DNA from: Arsukibacterium sp.
Lineage (GTDB): Bacteria; Pseudomonadota; Gammaproteobacteria; Enterobacterales; Alteromonadaceae
Direction of reading: 5' to 3'
DNA: 64,000 bases
Assembly: GCF_018402695.1 (NCBI RefSeq)
Contig: NZ_JAGYIM010000024.1
Span: 62,001-126,000, forward strand
Positions 9,121 through 18,387 of this stretch are shown here, piece after piece. A program made the translations under genes and the position numbers. The notes below the pieces were generated by a model that did no database searches, was not told the origin of the DNA, and saw nothing but the letters and a program-made list of their open reading frames with translations. Position 1 is the first letter of the stretch; each line of letters opens with the position of its first letter.

Positions 9121-9155
9121 GGGACAGCAACGGGCCGCTTCAGTTTAGCTGGCCG

Positions 9156-12100
9156 TCAGTTACTGACAGGCTGGGCTGCACCGGAGTGCTCAGGTTGTAG
9201 CTGGTAGTCACGGGCCAGCAATACATACATGGCCGGCACAACATATAACGTAAACAGGGTTCCTATGGTCATGCCACTGGCAATCACCAGTCCCATCGCA
9301 TAACGCGAGCCGGCCCCCGCGCCTGTTGCTATTAGTAATGGGATCATCGCCAGTACTGTTGCTGCGGTGGTCATTAAAATAGGCCGCAAGCGAATGGACG
9401 TGGCCTCTTCAATGGCGTCACGTTTACTGCGGCCGTCCAGTTGCAGCTGATTGGCGAATTCCACGATCAGAATGCCATGCTTGGCAATTAATCCAACCAG
9501 GGTTAGTAAGCCCACCTGCGTATAAATATTGATACTGGTTAGGCCTAAGCTGGTAAATATCAGCGCACCGCAGACACTCATTGGCACTGTGACCATAATG
9601 ATAATGGCGTTTTTAAACGATTCAAACTGCGCTGCCAAAATAAGGAAAATGACTATCAACGCGAAAAAGAAGGTAACGACCAGTTGCTGGCCCTCGGCCT
9701 TAAACTGTCGTGACTGGCCGGCATAATCGACACTGAAGCCGGCTGGCATTACCTCGGCGGCTATCTGATCCAGCACGGCCAGCGCATCGCCCAGGGGCAC
9801 ACCAGGGCGGGGCACACCAGATATTTTTACTGCATTAAGCTGCTGAAAACCTTTCAGTGCTTGCGGCTGTACTGACTCGGTTAAACTAACCAGTGAGGAT
9901 AGCGGCACCAGCTCACCGTCACGGTTGCGGGTATAAAAGTCTTTTAATTGTTCAGGGTTTAGCCGCTCACTGCGTGCCACCTGCGGAATGACCCGGTACG
10001 AGCGGTTATCAAGCGCAAAACGGCCGGCATCAGCGCCAGACATTAAACTGCCTAAGTCAGCGGCAATTTGCTGCATCGATACGCCCATCAGCGCCGCTTT
10101 TTCGCGATCAACCTCGACGGTTTGCCGCGGCCGGTTTATTTTTAAGTCACTGTCGACAAAAATAAAGCGACCCGACGCCATCGCCCGGCCGAGGATTTCC
10201 TGCACCACGTCTTGCAGGGCAGAAAACGGCTGGGTAGAACCGACAATAAATTCGACCGGGGTACCCCCACCTGGTGATGGCAGGGAAGGCGGCACCAGAG
10301 CAAAACTGTTGATGCCCGGCAGGTCTGCCATAAAGGGCTGAATATTTTGCTCCAGCACTGTGGCAGTGGTGCGTTCGCGCTGGTCCCACGGCGCCAATAC
10401 AAAGCCTGCTATGGCATTATTGGTACTGCCAGTACCGTTAATAATAAAAATATTTTTAATCTCAGGTGCTACCGTGCTCAGTTTGTTCAGCTCGCTGGTA
10501 TTTTTTTCCAGATAATCCAACGTAGCAAAACTGTCTGCTTCCAGAATAGAAAATACAAAGCCCTGATCCTCAGGTGGCTCCAGTTCTGACGGGCTGGTCG
10601 TGAACAGAAAATAACAAGATACCAGCACGATAGCGCCAAACGTCAGGACTACCGGCAAATAATTCAGGGTGTTATGAAGCTGGCGCTGATAACCGCTACG
10701 CAGTTTGTCAAAGCGCTGATCCAGCCAGTGTTCCAGCGACTTTTCATTCGGGTCGCCGCTCTGATGGGCTTTAAGAATATAGGCACACATTACTGGTGAC
10801 AGCGTTAAGGCAACCACACCGGATAAAATAACCGAAGCAGCCAGGGTAAAAGCGAATTCGACAAATAATACCCCGGTTAGTCCACCCACAAAGCCGATAG
10901 GTAAAAACACCGCAACCAGAGTGGTCGACATAGTGATAATAGGCCAGGCCAGCTCGCGCGCCCCCAGAATTGCCGCTTCAGTTCGTGATTTACCTTCTTC
11001 AATGTGGCGGTGAATGTTCTCCAGCATAATAATGGCATCATCTACCACAATGCCGATTGCCAGCACCATTGCCAGCAGGGTTAACAGATTAATGGTGAAG
11101 CCGAGTAACCACATTAAAAAGAAAGTACCTATTAACGATACTGGTATCGCTACCGCAGGAATAATAACGCTGCGCATTGAGCCTAAAAAGGCATAAATGA
11201 CCAGAATAACAATGACCAGTGCTAAGACGATAGAAATAACCACTTCGTCGATAGCGTTTTCAATATACTCGGTTGAGTCGTATGGAATATCGGCATCCAG
11301 CCCTTCTGGTAACTGCGGAATAATATCGCGGTCCCAGACTTTTCTTACCTCAGCGATGACGTCTAATGCATTGGCATCGGGAGAAATTTCAATGCCAATA
11401 AAGGTAGCGGCCAGGCCATTAAAGCTAACCGAGCTGTCGTAACTTTCCGCGCCCAGCTCGACAGTCGCCACATCTTTTAACCGCACCAGTGCCTCGCTGT
11501 CAGCGCTAATTACTAACTCGGCAAACTGTTCGGCGCTGCGTAAATCGGTGGCGGCATTTAAATCTACCGCCACCATCTGGCCTTTAGTGCGGCCCAGCGC
11601 TGCCAGGACATTGTTACTGCGTAGTGCGTTGCTGATATCAGATCCGGTAATACCAAAGGCGGCCATCTTGGCCGGGTCGAGCCAGATCCGCATGGCAAAA
11701 GTACGGGCGCCGAGAATTTCCGCCCGTTGTACGCCGGGGATGGTCGCCAGTTGGGGTTCAATGACCCGCACGATATAGTCAGTGATCTGATTGTTACCCA
11801 ATACATCTGAATAAAACGACAGGTACATTGCAGCAGTGTCCTGGCCGACCTTCAGTGAAATAACCGGGTCTCGGGCGTTTTCTGGCAGTTCGGAGCGGAC
11901 TTTGTTTACCTGAGCGGCGATTTGAGTCAGCGCTTCATTCGGGTCGTAATCCAGCCGCAGATAGGCTTCAACTGTGCTGGAACCGGCAACCGAAGTTGAG
12001 ACCAGATAGTCGATACCCTCGGCCGACGCAATTTCGCGCTCCAGCGGGGTGGTGATAAATCCCTGAATAAGGTCGGCATCTGCACCAACATAAACAGTAT

Positions 12101-12242
12101 TAACCGTTACTACCGCGTTCTGAATTTCCGGAAACTGCCTGACATTCATATCCATTATGGCTCGCAAACCAAGCAGGATAATAAATAAGCTGACTACCGA
12201 GGCCAAAATCGGTTTTTTTATAAATACATCAGTAAAGCGCAT
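9156..12242 (-). CDS. RND multidrug efflux permease (HAE1/AcrB family)
   Basis: This 1028-aa inner-membrane proton antiporter has the AcrB layout: twelve membrane segments and two large periplasmic loops. The proton-relay aspartate pair is in TM4 (GIVVDDAIIMLENIHRH, about residues 401-402) and the relay lysine in TM10 (GLIAKHGILIVEFANQ, about residue 921). As in the HAE1 subfamily, the N terminus MRFTDVFIKKPILASV is the first membrane anchor. It follows its periplasmic adaptor by 12 nt on the same strand. No TolC-type outer membrane gene is adjacent, so the pump probably borrows one encoded elsewhere. Substrates cannot be deduced. Confidence 0.92.
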   Translation of the reverse strand: MRFTDVFIKKPILASVVSLFIILLGLRAIMDMNVRQFPEIQNAVVTVNTVYVGADADLIQGFITTPLEREIASAEGIDYLVSTSVAGSSTVEAYLRLDYDPNEALTQIAAQVNKVRSELPENARDPVISLKVGQDTAAMYLSFYSDVLGNNQITDYIVRVIEPQLATIPGVQRAEILGARTFAMRIWLDPAKMAAFGITGSDISNALRSNNVLAALGRTKGQMVAVDLNAATDLRSAEQFAELVISADSEALVRLKDVATVELGAESYDSSVSFNGLAATFIGIEISPDANALDVIAEVRKVWDRDIIPQLPEGLDADIPYDSTEYIENAIDEVVISIVLALVIVILVIYAFLGSMRSVIIPAVAIPVSLIGTFFLMWLLGFTINLLTLLAMVLAIGIVVDDAIIMLENIHRHIEEGKSRTEAAILGARELAWPIITMSTTLVAVFLPIGFVGGLTGVLFVEFAFTLAASVILSGVVALTLSPVMCAYILKAHQSGDPNEKSLEHWLDQRFDKLRSGYQRQLHNTLNYLPVVLTFGAIVLVSCYFLFTTSPSELEPPEDQGFVFSILEADSFATLDYLEKNTSELNKLSTVAPEIKNIFIINGTGSTNNAIAGFVLAPWDQRERTTATVLEQNIQPFMADLPGINSFALVPPSLPSPGGGTPVEFIVGSTQPFSALQDVVQEILGRAMASGRFIFVDSDLKINRPRQTVEVDREKAALMGVSMQQIAADLGSLMSGADAGRFALDNRSYRVIPQVARSERLNPEQLKDFYTRNRDGELVPLSSLVSLTESVQPQALKGFQQLNAVKISGVPRPGVPLGDALAVLDQIAAEVMPAGFSVDYAGQSRQFKAEGQQLVVTFFFALIVIFLILAAQFESFKNAIIIMVTVPMSVCGALIFTSLGLTSINIYTQVGLLTLVGLIAKHGILIVEFANQLQLDGRSKRDAIEEATSIRLRPILMTTAATVLAMIPLLIATGAGAGSRYAMGLVIASGMTIGTLFTLYVVPAMYVLLARDYQLQPEHSGAAQPVSN

Positions 12243-12254
12243 TGTGGTTTGTCC

Positions 12255-13373
12255 TTACTGGTTTGCCGGTGTTGGATCAGGTTCTGCAGTCGGGGTTGCC
12301 TGCTCATTGTCACTGATTTTGACTTCAGCGCCATTACGCAGCTTCAGTAAGCCTGAGGTCGCTACCCTGTCGCCAGGTTCAAGGCCATCGGTAATGGCAA
12401 TAACATCGCCGCGGCTCTGGCCGGTACTGACAAAGCGCTGGTGGGCGGTAAGTTTGCCGTCGTTGTCGCGGATAATAAACACCGAATTACCGTAGGGATT
12501 AAACTGAACAGCTGTTTGCGGTACCAGCGTTACATCATTACGCTGCCCAGTGTCCATCTGCACCCGGGCAAACATACCGGGCCGTAATTTGTGATCCGGG
12601 TTAGCGAAGGTCGCCTGCACCTCAATGCTGCGGCTGGACTGCCGCACTGCTGGCGCAATTGCGGTAATTTCGCCACTAAACTGCTGGTCGGCCCAGGCAT
12701 CGACACTAACTGTGAGTTGCTGGCCTTTGGTTATGCTGGCAAGTTGCTGTTCGGGTAAACTGAAATTCAGATAAATAGGATCAAGCGATTGTAGTGACAC
12801 AACGTTGTCACCGGGCGCTACCAGCTGGCCCAGACTGACCTGCCGAATACCGGTAACGCCGTCAAAGGGCGCATGAATGGTCTTCTGAGCGATCCGTGCC
12901 TGTTGCGAGGCCACGGCTGCTTCAGCCTGCGCCGCTTCACTTTCCCGCCGCCGCACATCCAACTCTGACACACCTTTGTCACGCAGTAAGGTTTGCAACC
13001 GGTCCAGCTCAAGATCTGCCAGTTTTTGTGCTGCCGCCAGACGGGTTAGATCTGCTTGGTCGACACTGTCATCCAGCGTTAACAATAACTGGCCCTTACG
13101 CACTTCACTGGCATTATCAAACTGAATACTGGTAATAATGCCACCGGCTTCGGTAGAAAGCTCAGTACTGTTAACTGCGGCAAAACTGCCCACCGCGCTG
13201 ACAAAAGGCTGCCACTGCGCAGTGGTAGCTGTTGTAGCCGTAATAGTGGCAACCGGCATCGGCATGGTGTCAAAATACTGGTTCATAAAATAATTGCCGA
13301 CGGCCTTGTAACCGAAAATGCCGCCAAAAATCAGGCCAGCAATAATCAGCATTAGCAACATGCGCTTGAACAT
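12255..13373 (-). CDS. RND efflux periplasmic adaptor (MFP family)
   Basis: This 372-aa adaptor has an uncleaved N-terminal anchor (residues 1-24). A barrel-sandwich half (GGIITSIQFDNASEVRKGQLL) is followed by a helical hairpin around residues 100-160, then HAPFDGVTGIRQVSLGQLV and the beta-barrel and membrane-proximal domains. The tail after residue 355 is proline-, threonine- and glutamate-rich and looks disordered. AAGGAG lies 5 nt before the ATG at 13373. It bridges the permease encoded just downstream to an outer-membrane channel. The two genes form an operon closed by the hairpin near 9.1 kb. Confidence 0.9.
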   Translation of the reverse strand: MFKRMLLMLIIAGLIFGGIFGYKAVGNYFMNQYFDTMPMPVATITATTATTAQWQPFVSAVGSFAAVNSTELSTEAGGIITSIQFDNASEVRKGQLLLTLDDSVDQADLTRLAAAQKLADLELDRLQTLLRDKGVSELDVRRRESEAAQAEAAVASQQARIAQKTIHAPFDGVTGIRQVSLGQLVAPGDNVVSLQSLDPIYLNFSLPEQQLASITKGQQLTVSVDAWADQQFSGEITAIAPAVRQSSRSIEVQATFANPDHKLRPGMFARVQMDTGQRNDVTLVPQTAVQFNPYGNSVFIIRDNDGKLTAHQRFVSTGQSRGDVIAITDGLEPGDRVATSGLLKLRNGAEVKISDNEQATPTAEPDPTPANQ

Positions 13374-13658
13374 GGATTCTCCTTATCAAATAACAGGACT
13401 AAGTATAACTATTATTGCTGCCGCTATTTGTGAAATTTAGTAACACAATAGGTGTGGATTTTACTACCTTGATCAGCCGATTAAGTAATACTTGCCACTG
13501 CCCCAAATGGTTTAATGGGCTGCACGGTTATTTGGCCGGTTGCGTTAAAAAAATGGCATAACTAACATTAAATATGATCCAGCTTCAGGCAGGACGCTAA
13601 AATTTTAGTTATACCTGTTAGTCAGATGATGATGTTAACCCGACAAGGAGTAATTTTT

Positions 13659-14096
13659 ATGACCATTACTACTGTAGCCGAACTAATGACCGCTGATCCT
13701 CTGTGTGTATTACGCAGTGATAGCTTAAAAGACGCACATGATCTAATGCGCGAAAAGAACGTGCGGCACATTCCGGTAATTGATGCTAATGGTGAGCTGA
13801 CAGGTATGCTGACTCAGAGAATAATGATTGCTAAAGTCATGGGGTTAATGGCGCAGTATGGTGCCGTGGCGCTGGAACGTAAAGAAAAACAGCTGTTAGT
13901 CAGTGAATTAATGGCAACCGATTTTGCTGCTGTCACCGCTGAGCAATCGCTTGCCGAAGTTGCTGATTTTTTTGTGGCAAACCGTCATGGTTGCTTGCCG
14001 GTAGTGGACAGCGCGAATAAGATTATTGGTATTTTAACGTCATCTGACTTTGTTCGGTTGGCCGCTCGCTTGTTAAAACCCCAGGCTCAAGGTTGA
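13659..14096 (+). CDS. stand-alone CBS-pair protein
   Basis: This 145-aa cytoplasmic protein consists of two CBS motifs (about residues 8-62 and 85-140) and nothing else. Typical turns are visible: ELMTADPLCVLRSD, HIPVIDANGELTGMLTQR, then ELMATDFAAVTAEQS and CLPVVDSANKIIGILTSSD. CBS pairs bind adenine nucleotides and act as energy or ligand sensors; the partner is unknown. The start is ATG 13659 with AAGGAG 8 nt upstream; an ATG at 13626 in the same frame lacks such a site. It is convergent with the GGDEF gene and overlaps its 3' end by 10 nt. A second CBS-pair gene lies at 59978. Confidence 0.85.
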   Translation: MTITTVAELMTADPLCVLRSDSLKDAHDLMREKNVRHIPVIDANGELTGMLTQRIMIAKVMGLMAQYGAVALERKEKQLLVSELMATDFAAVTAEQSLAEVADFFVANRHGCLPVVDSANKIIGILTSSDFVRLAARLLKPQAQG

Positions 14097-15796
14097 TACC
14101 AGCAAAACTGGTTTTTACCGCGGCTTTTCGCCTGATACATGGCGGCATCAGCCTGGCGCAGTAGTAAGTCAGCAGCAGTCTGTTCGCCACTAAACAGCAC
14201 TAAGCCAATACTGCTGTTGCAACAGTGGCTTAGCTGGTGTTGCTCGTCAACAATCAGGGGTTCACTGATTGTGGCTGCAATTTTAGTTGCAACCTGTTCG
14301 GCACGTTGCCGGCATTGTGTTTTATTTGCGGCAATGTCATGTAACAGCACAATAAATTCATCACCGCCGAAACGACCAACAGTGTCTGCCTCTCGCACGA
14401 CCTGACAAATACGATGTCCTACCTGACTAAGCACCTGATCGCCGGTTTTATGGCCATATAAGTCATTAACCGGTTTGAAGTTATCTAAATCAATAAACAT
14501 CATTACACAGTAATGTTTACTGCGCTTGCTGTTTACAATGGCCTGTTGCAGCCGTTCTTCCAGTAAACGGCGGTTGGGCAGGCCGGTTAAGTCATCATAG
14601 AATGCCAAACGGCGAATTTTCTCTGCCGATAAGCTACGGTCAATTGCCAGTTCGGCCAGGTTGCTATAACTGGCAATTTGCTGCCGTTGGCTGGCAGTGG
14701 GCTGGCAAGGTTCGCTGTGATAAATACCGAAGGTCCCTAATACTTTGCCTTGAGCATTTTTGATGGGGTGTGACCAGCACGCCGCCAGATTAGCCGCCTG
14801 AGTTAACTCCAGAAAGGGCTGCCAGTAGGGGTGGCTGTTAATGTCCTCAACGATCACCGGCTCACCGGTATAGGCGGCTGTACCACAAGAGCCCTGGCCG
14901 ATGCCAATCGGCAGATTATCGACAGCATGATTATAGAATTCGGGCAGGGAGGGGGCCGCACCATGTCGTAAATGCTGGCCTGATGGATCTAACAACAGCA
15001 CTGAGCAGCGCATGCCCGGGTGCAATAGTTCAATTTGCCTGACCATACAGGTTAAAATGTCGGTTAGCCCCACACCCTGACTTATCTGGCTTAGAATCAG
15101 ATTTTGCAGTTCCAGTTGCTGAGTACGTTCGGTAATTTGTTGCTCAACGCTACTAACGGTGCGGGCATAGCGTTGATTGGCCATGCTAAGCTCTGCAATT
15201 TGCTGTGCCAGTGAGGTCAGTAAATTTAGCAGTGCGGGTAGCTTTTCTTCGGCAACTATTGGCACTTCTGCTATCGCACTGAGGTAGTCCTGCTCACTGA
15301 AACCAAGCTCCTGAGCCTGAGAGGTAAAGAATGTTAAATTGGGTTCGGTCAGGAAGAATTGGCCAATAAATAAATTAGCGAGATGAACATCATTGATAAT
15401 AAGTGGCGTTGAGCAGTCAGTTAAGCCATTGCGACATTTATACAGTGCATACTTACGATCTTGCTGCAACTGACTGGCTAAGTTGACGTCGCTTTCTACG
15501 CAGCGTTGGCGGCTGGTTTCATTTACCCGGTGAAACTGAATACAGGCGCGTTGCCATTTCGATGATGCGAGTATTTTGCCATCCAGCCCAATCAACGCAA
15601 TGGTAATGCCCATGGCGTCCAGAAAGTGATCAAACAGGCTATTTAAACGGGAAAAATCTATTTCTGCCGCGAGATGGCAGGCGGCATTGTCGTGATCTGA
15701 ACGCTGGGTCGTGTTCCAGTCAGCGGCCAGAGGATCAAGCATTTGAATTAAGCTGGACTCTTTAAGCAAATACTTACTGTGTTTAGCCATGGCCAT
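14087..15796 (-). CDS. diguanylate cyclase with PocR, GAF and GGDEF domains
   Basis: This is a 569-aa cytoplasmic sensor with no membrane segments. Residues about 45-210 match the PocR ligand-binding domain, including the conserved cysteines in RQRCVESD and YKCRNGLTDCSTPL. A coiled coil follows (about 205-240), then a GAF domain (about 245-385, GIGQGSCGTAAYTGEPVIVEDI) and a C-terminal GGDEF domain. The catalytic GGDEF is intact near residue 475. An RxxD inhibitory site (READ) lies five residues before it, so product inhibition by c-di-GMP is likely. PocR domains sense small molecules (classically propanediol-related), but the ligand here is unknown. The final stop overlaps the convergent CBS gene. 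Confidence 0.9.
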   Translation of the reverse strand: MAMAKHSKYLLKESSLIQMLDPLAADWNTTQRSDHDNAACHLAAEIDFSRLNSLFDHFLDAMGITIALIGLDGKILASSKWQRACIQFHRVNETSRQRCVESDVNLASQLQQDRKYALYKCRNGLTDCSTPLIINDVHLANLFIGQFFLTEPNLTFFTSQAQELGFSEQDYLSAIAEVPIVAEEKLPALLNLLTSLAQQIAELSMANQRYARTVSSVEQQITERTQQLELQNLILSQISQGVGLTDILTCMVRQIELLHPGMRCSVLLLDPSGQHLRHGAAPSLPEFYNHAVDNLPIGIGQGSCGTAAYTGEPVIVEDINSHPYWQPFLELTQAANLAACWSHPIKNAQGKVLGTFGIYHSEPCQPTASQRQQIASYSNLAELAIDRSLSAEKIRRLAFYDDLTGLPNRRLLEERLQQAIVNSKRSKHYCVMMFIDLDNFKPVNDLYGHKTGDQVLSQVGHRICQVVREADTVGRFGGDEFIVLLHDIAANKTQCRQRAEQVATKIAATISEPLIVDEQHQLSHCCNSSIGLVLFSGEQTAADLLLRQADAAMYQAKSRGKNQFCWYQP

Positions 15797-15847
15797 ATTA
15801 CTTTAGCTGTAACTGTCTGACTTCACCAGTTTTCTGTAACTTTTGCT

Positions 15848-15877
15848 AAAAAAAACCTCTGCGTGGCAGAGGTTTTT
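15848..15877 (-). terminator. rho-independent terminator of the S46 peptidase gene
   Basis: A perfect 9-bp stem (AACCTCTGC / GCAGAGGTT, 3-nt loop) is flanked by an A run on the left and a T run on the right. On the minus strand it ends in eight T residues, 37 nt past the peptidase stop. Confidence 0.85.
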
Positions 15878-15913
15878 CGGGGAGGGGCTGTTGCGGCCTA
15901 ACCGCAACCTGGA

Positions 15914-18070
15914 TTATTTCACGCCGATTTCCTGTAGTAACGCGGTTGCGTTATCCACCTGTTGCATTTGCCACAGCATAAAACGTAAATCTACCTGAAT
16001 AGAGCGGGTATTCGCCGGATTATAATCCCAGTCTGAGATAATTGAATCTAGGGTTCCATCAAACGCCAGGCCAACAAATTCTCCTTTGCTGTTTAAAATG
16101 GCTGAACCTGAATTTCCGCCAGTAATATCCAGGGTTGCCAGGTAATTCACTGGCACTGAATTCAGGCCAGGTTCCAGATAAGGACCGTAGTTTTTAGCTT
16201 TAATTGCCGCAAGCTGCTCTGCTGGCGCATTAAACTCACCTTCACCCGTTGCTTTGGCAGTAATGCCGCGTAACGTGGTGAAAGGCGCCCAGGCATTACC
16301 GTCTTCATTGCCGTGTGCCCGGCCTTTGACATTACCGTAGGTCACCCGCAATGTACTGTTAGCATCAGGATAAACCGCTTGTCCCTGATCTTGCATAAAG
16401 GCCATTTTCGCCCGCATATAGCTGGCATAAGCTTGCTGGACTTTACCGCCAAGTTCTTCTTCTTCGGCTTCTTGTTGCAGATCAGATTTATACAGCGCAA
16501 CTGCCGCCATCACAAAAGGATCAGCACTCTGACTAAACTCAGCAGGTGTACTATCGATCAATGCTGTCCGGTTGCTCAGCTCAGTTAAACTGGTGTTAGC
16601 ATACCAGCTGTCAATAAGCGCACTCAGCTCATTGTTACTCATGTCGCTTTTAATACCTAAAACGCGATCAAAGTCAGCATTACGTTGTTTTTTCGGCAGA
16701 GCGACATATTTCGTCAGATTGTGTAAATCCAGCGCTTTTTCCACGCTGACATCGAAGTTACGCTCCATGCCGGTTACAAAGGCTTTAAAGCGAGGTACAT
16801 CCCGTTGCTGGAAACCGGCTTTACGCTCAGTGTCAGGCTTAGTGCTCTCCTGCGCCAGGCGGTATACCGAGCGCGCTACCGTGAGTAAGCGTGGCGTCGC
16901 ATTGTTAAGCACATAATCGGCGCGGGCTTTACGGTGCTGCTCGGCTAACAGTTTTTCAATGGTTGTCAGGTCTTTTGCGTAAGCCTTTTTATTGTCGCGG
17001 CTGCTGTTAACCCATGACGTCAGCGCCTGATGCTCAGCAGTTTTACGCTGTAAAAAATCACTCTCTGCAAAACTGTCCAGCATACCCTGACGGTTTTTCA
17101 TATAGTTGTTCAGGCCGGCTACTCTGCTGGCATATTTTAGTTCGGCGTCTTTGTTGGTTGCGGTAACCCGGTCAATAATAGCCAGCGTGTCTTTAAACTG
17201 CTGCACGGTATTCGGGTAGCTCCACTCAAAGGTTTCACTCACTTCTGAGGGCAGCAAGTGCCGGTTGGTCCGGCCGGGGTAACCCAGCGCCATAACGAAG
17301 TCACCCTCGTCTAACCCTTCGGCTGCCAGCTTAAGGTAATGGTCTGGTTTATAGGGCACATTGTCTTCATGGTAATCTGCAGACTTGCCATCCGGGCTTA
17401 CATAAGCCCGTAAAAAGCCATAGTCGCCGGTATGACGCGGCCACATCCAGTTGTCGGTGTCGCCACCGAATTTGCCTACGCCCTCTGCCGGGGCGTGAAC
17501 CAGCCGCACGTCTTTAATTTCCAGCTGCTTAATCAGGTAGTATTCCAGGCTACCGTAGTACGCAGCAACCCGGCAACGATGGCCTTTGTCCTGTTCACAC
17601 TCGGCTATCAATTTTTTCTGGTTGGCTTCTATCGCGTCAATCCGTTTTTTGCCGCTTAGTTTGGCGGTTGCGTCATCAATCACTTGTGCCGTGACGTTGT
17701 CAACCGCTTTGGTGACATATACCCGGCTTCCTGGTGCCGCCGGAACTTCGTCAGTCATTGTTGACGCCAGAAAGCCATTGGCAAGTAAATCATTCTCTGG
17801 TGTAGAGTTATGAGCGATGCTGTTATACACACAGTGATGATTCGTGACTACCAGGCCCTCAGGTGAGACAAAAGAGGCTGAACATCCGCCCAGGCTGACA
17901 ATTGCCGCCATTGGGAATTCGGTAAGTTTAGTCAGGTTAGCCGGGTCCAGCTCCAGACCAGCGGCTTTCAGTTCGTCTGCTATTTCAGGCAGTTGCTGTG
18001 GCATCCACATGCCCTCATCGGCCATGGCAAAGCTGCTGGCCAGCGCCAGCACTATTAAAGATTTTTTCAT
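15914..18070 (-). CDS. S46 family serine dipeptidyl-peptidase (DPP7/DPP11-like)
   Basis: This 718-aa protein has a signal peptide (residues 1-17, MKKSLIVLALASSFAMA) and one peptidase S46 domain, which removes dipeptides from the N termini of oligopeptides in the periplasm. The triad is visible: His in LVVTNHHCVYN (residues 78-79), Asp in FGGDTDNWMWPRH, and Ser in GGNSGSAIL near residue 652. The position after GLAFD, which governs P1 specificity, is Gly (DGTLDS) rather than the Arg of acidic-specific DPP11. This suggests a DPP7-like preference for hydrophobic residues, as an inference. It is a single-gene unit ended by the hairpin downstream. Confidence 0.92.
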   Translation of the reverse strand: MKKSLIVLALASSFAMADEGMWMPQQLPEIADELKAAGLELDPANLTKLTEFPMAAIVSLGGCSASFVSPEGLVVTNHHCVYNSIAHNSTPENDLLANGFLASTMTDEVPAAPGSRVYVTKAVDNVTAQVIDDATAKLSGKKRIDAIEANQKKLIAECEQDKGHRCRVAAYYGSLEYYLIKQLEIKDVRLVHAPAEGVGKFGGDTDNWMWPRHTGDYGFLRAYVSPDGKSADYHEDNVPYKPDHYLKLAAEGLDEGDFVMALGYPGRTNRHLLPSEVSETFEWSYPNTVQQFKDTLAIIDRVTATNKDAELKYASRVAGLNNYMKNRQGMLDSFAESDFLQRKTAEHQALTSWVNSSRDNKKAYAKDLTTIEKLLAEQHRKARADYVLNNATPRLLTVARSVYRLAQESTKPDTERKAGFQQRDVPRFKAFVTGMERNFDVSVEKALDLHNLTKYVALPKKQRNADFDRVLGIKSDMSNNELSALIDSWYANTSLTELSNRTALIDSTPAEFSQSADPFVMAAVALYKSDLQQEAEEEELGGKVQQAYASYMRAKMAFMQDQGQAVYPDANSTLRVTYGNVKGRAHGNEDGNAWAPFTTLRGITAKATGEGEFNAPAEQLAAIKAKNYGPYLEPGLNSVPVNYLATLDITGGNSGSAILNSKGEFVGLAFDGTLDSIISDWDYNPANTRSIQVDLRFMLWQMQQVDNATALLQEIGVK

Positions 18071-18089
18071 AAACTCTCTTTTATTGTAG

Positions 18090-18387
18090 TTGTAGCGTAT
18101 GATACGCGGGACACCACTATACTCAGCGTCAGGCTGCAGCTTGTCAAGGTGTCGACAAACCCTGTTACAGTTTAATCAGGTTAGAAAGACAGAACGCGCA
18201 AAACCTGATCGATTGATGTAAAAAATATTGATTAACCATTGCGCCATTTTTTAGGTTATAGCCTAAGCTTTGCTTGGTAATAATAAGAAAACCATTGGTT
18301 TTATTCCGGTAATTACTATATCGGTACAAGTTATTGTGAAGCACGGATGTTGAACAAGATTGTTAGATGTAGTTCAGCGAGGTAATA
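18090..18387. other. 317-bp divergent intergenic region (18071-18387) with a palindrome
   Basis: This AT-rich region separates the S46 peptidase from the divergent porin gene and must hold promoters for both. A perfect 15-nt palindrome, AAAACCATTGGTTTT, lies at 18288-18302, about 85 nt before the porin ATG. An imperfect one (TTAGGTTATAGCCTAA) lies at 18251-18266. No open frame of note and no clear -35/-10 pair could be chosen. Confidence 0.4.

Noticed and set aside
10142-10402. Small minus-strand frames inside the RND permease
   Set aside because: Overlapping out-of-frame shadows, rich in Cys/Arg/Trp, over a conserved membrane protein.
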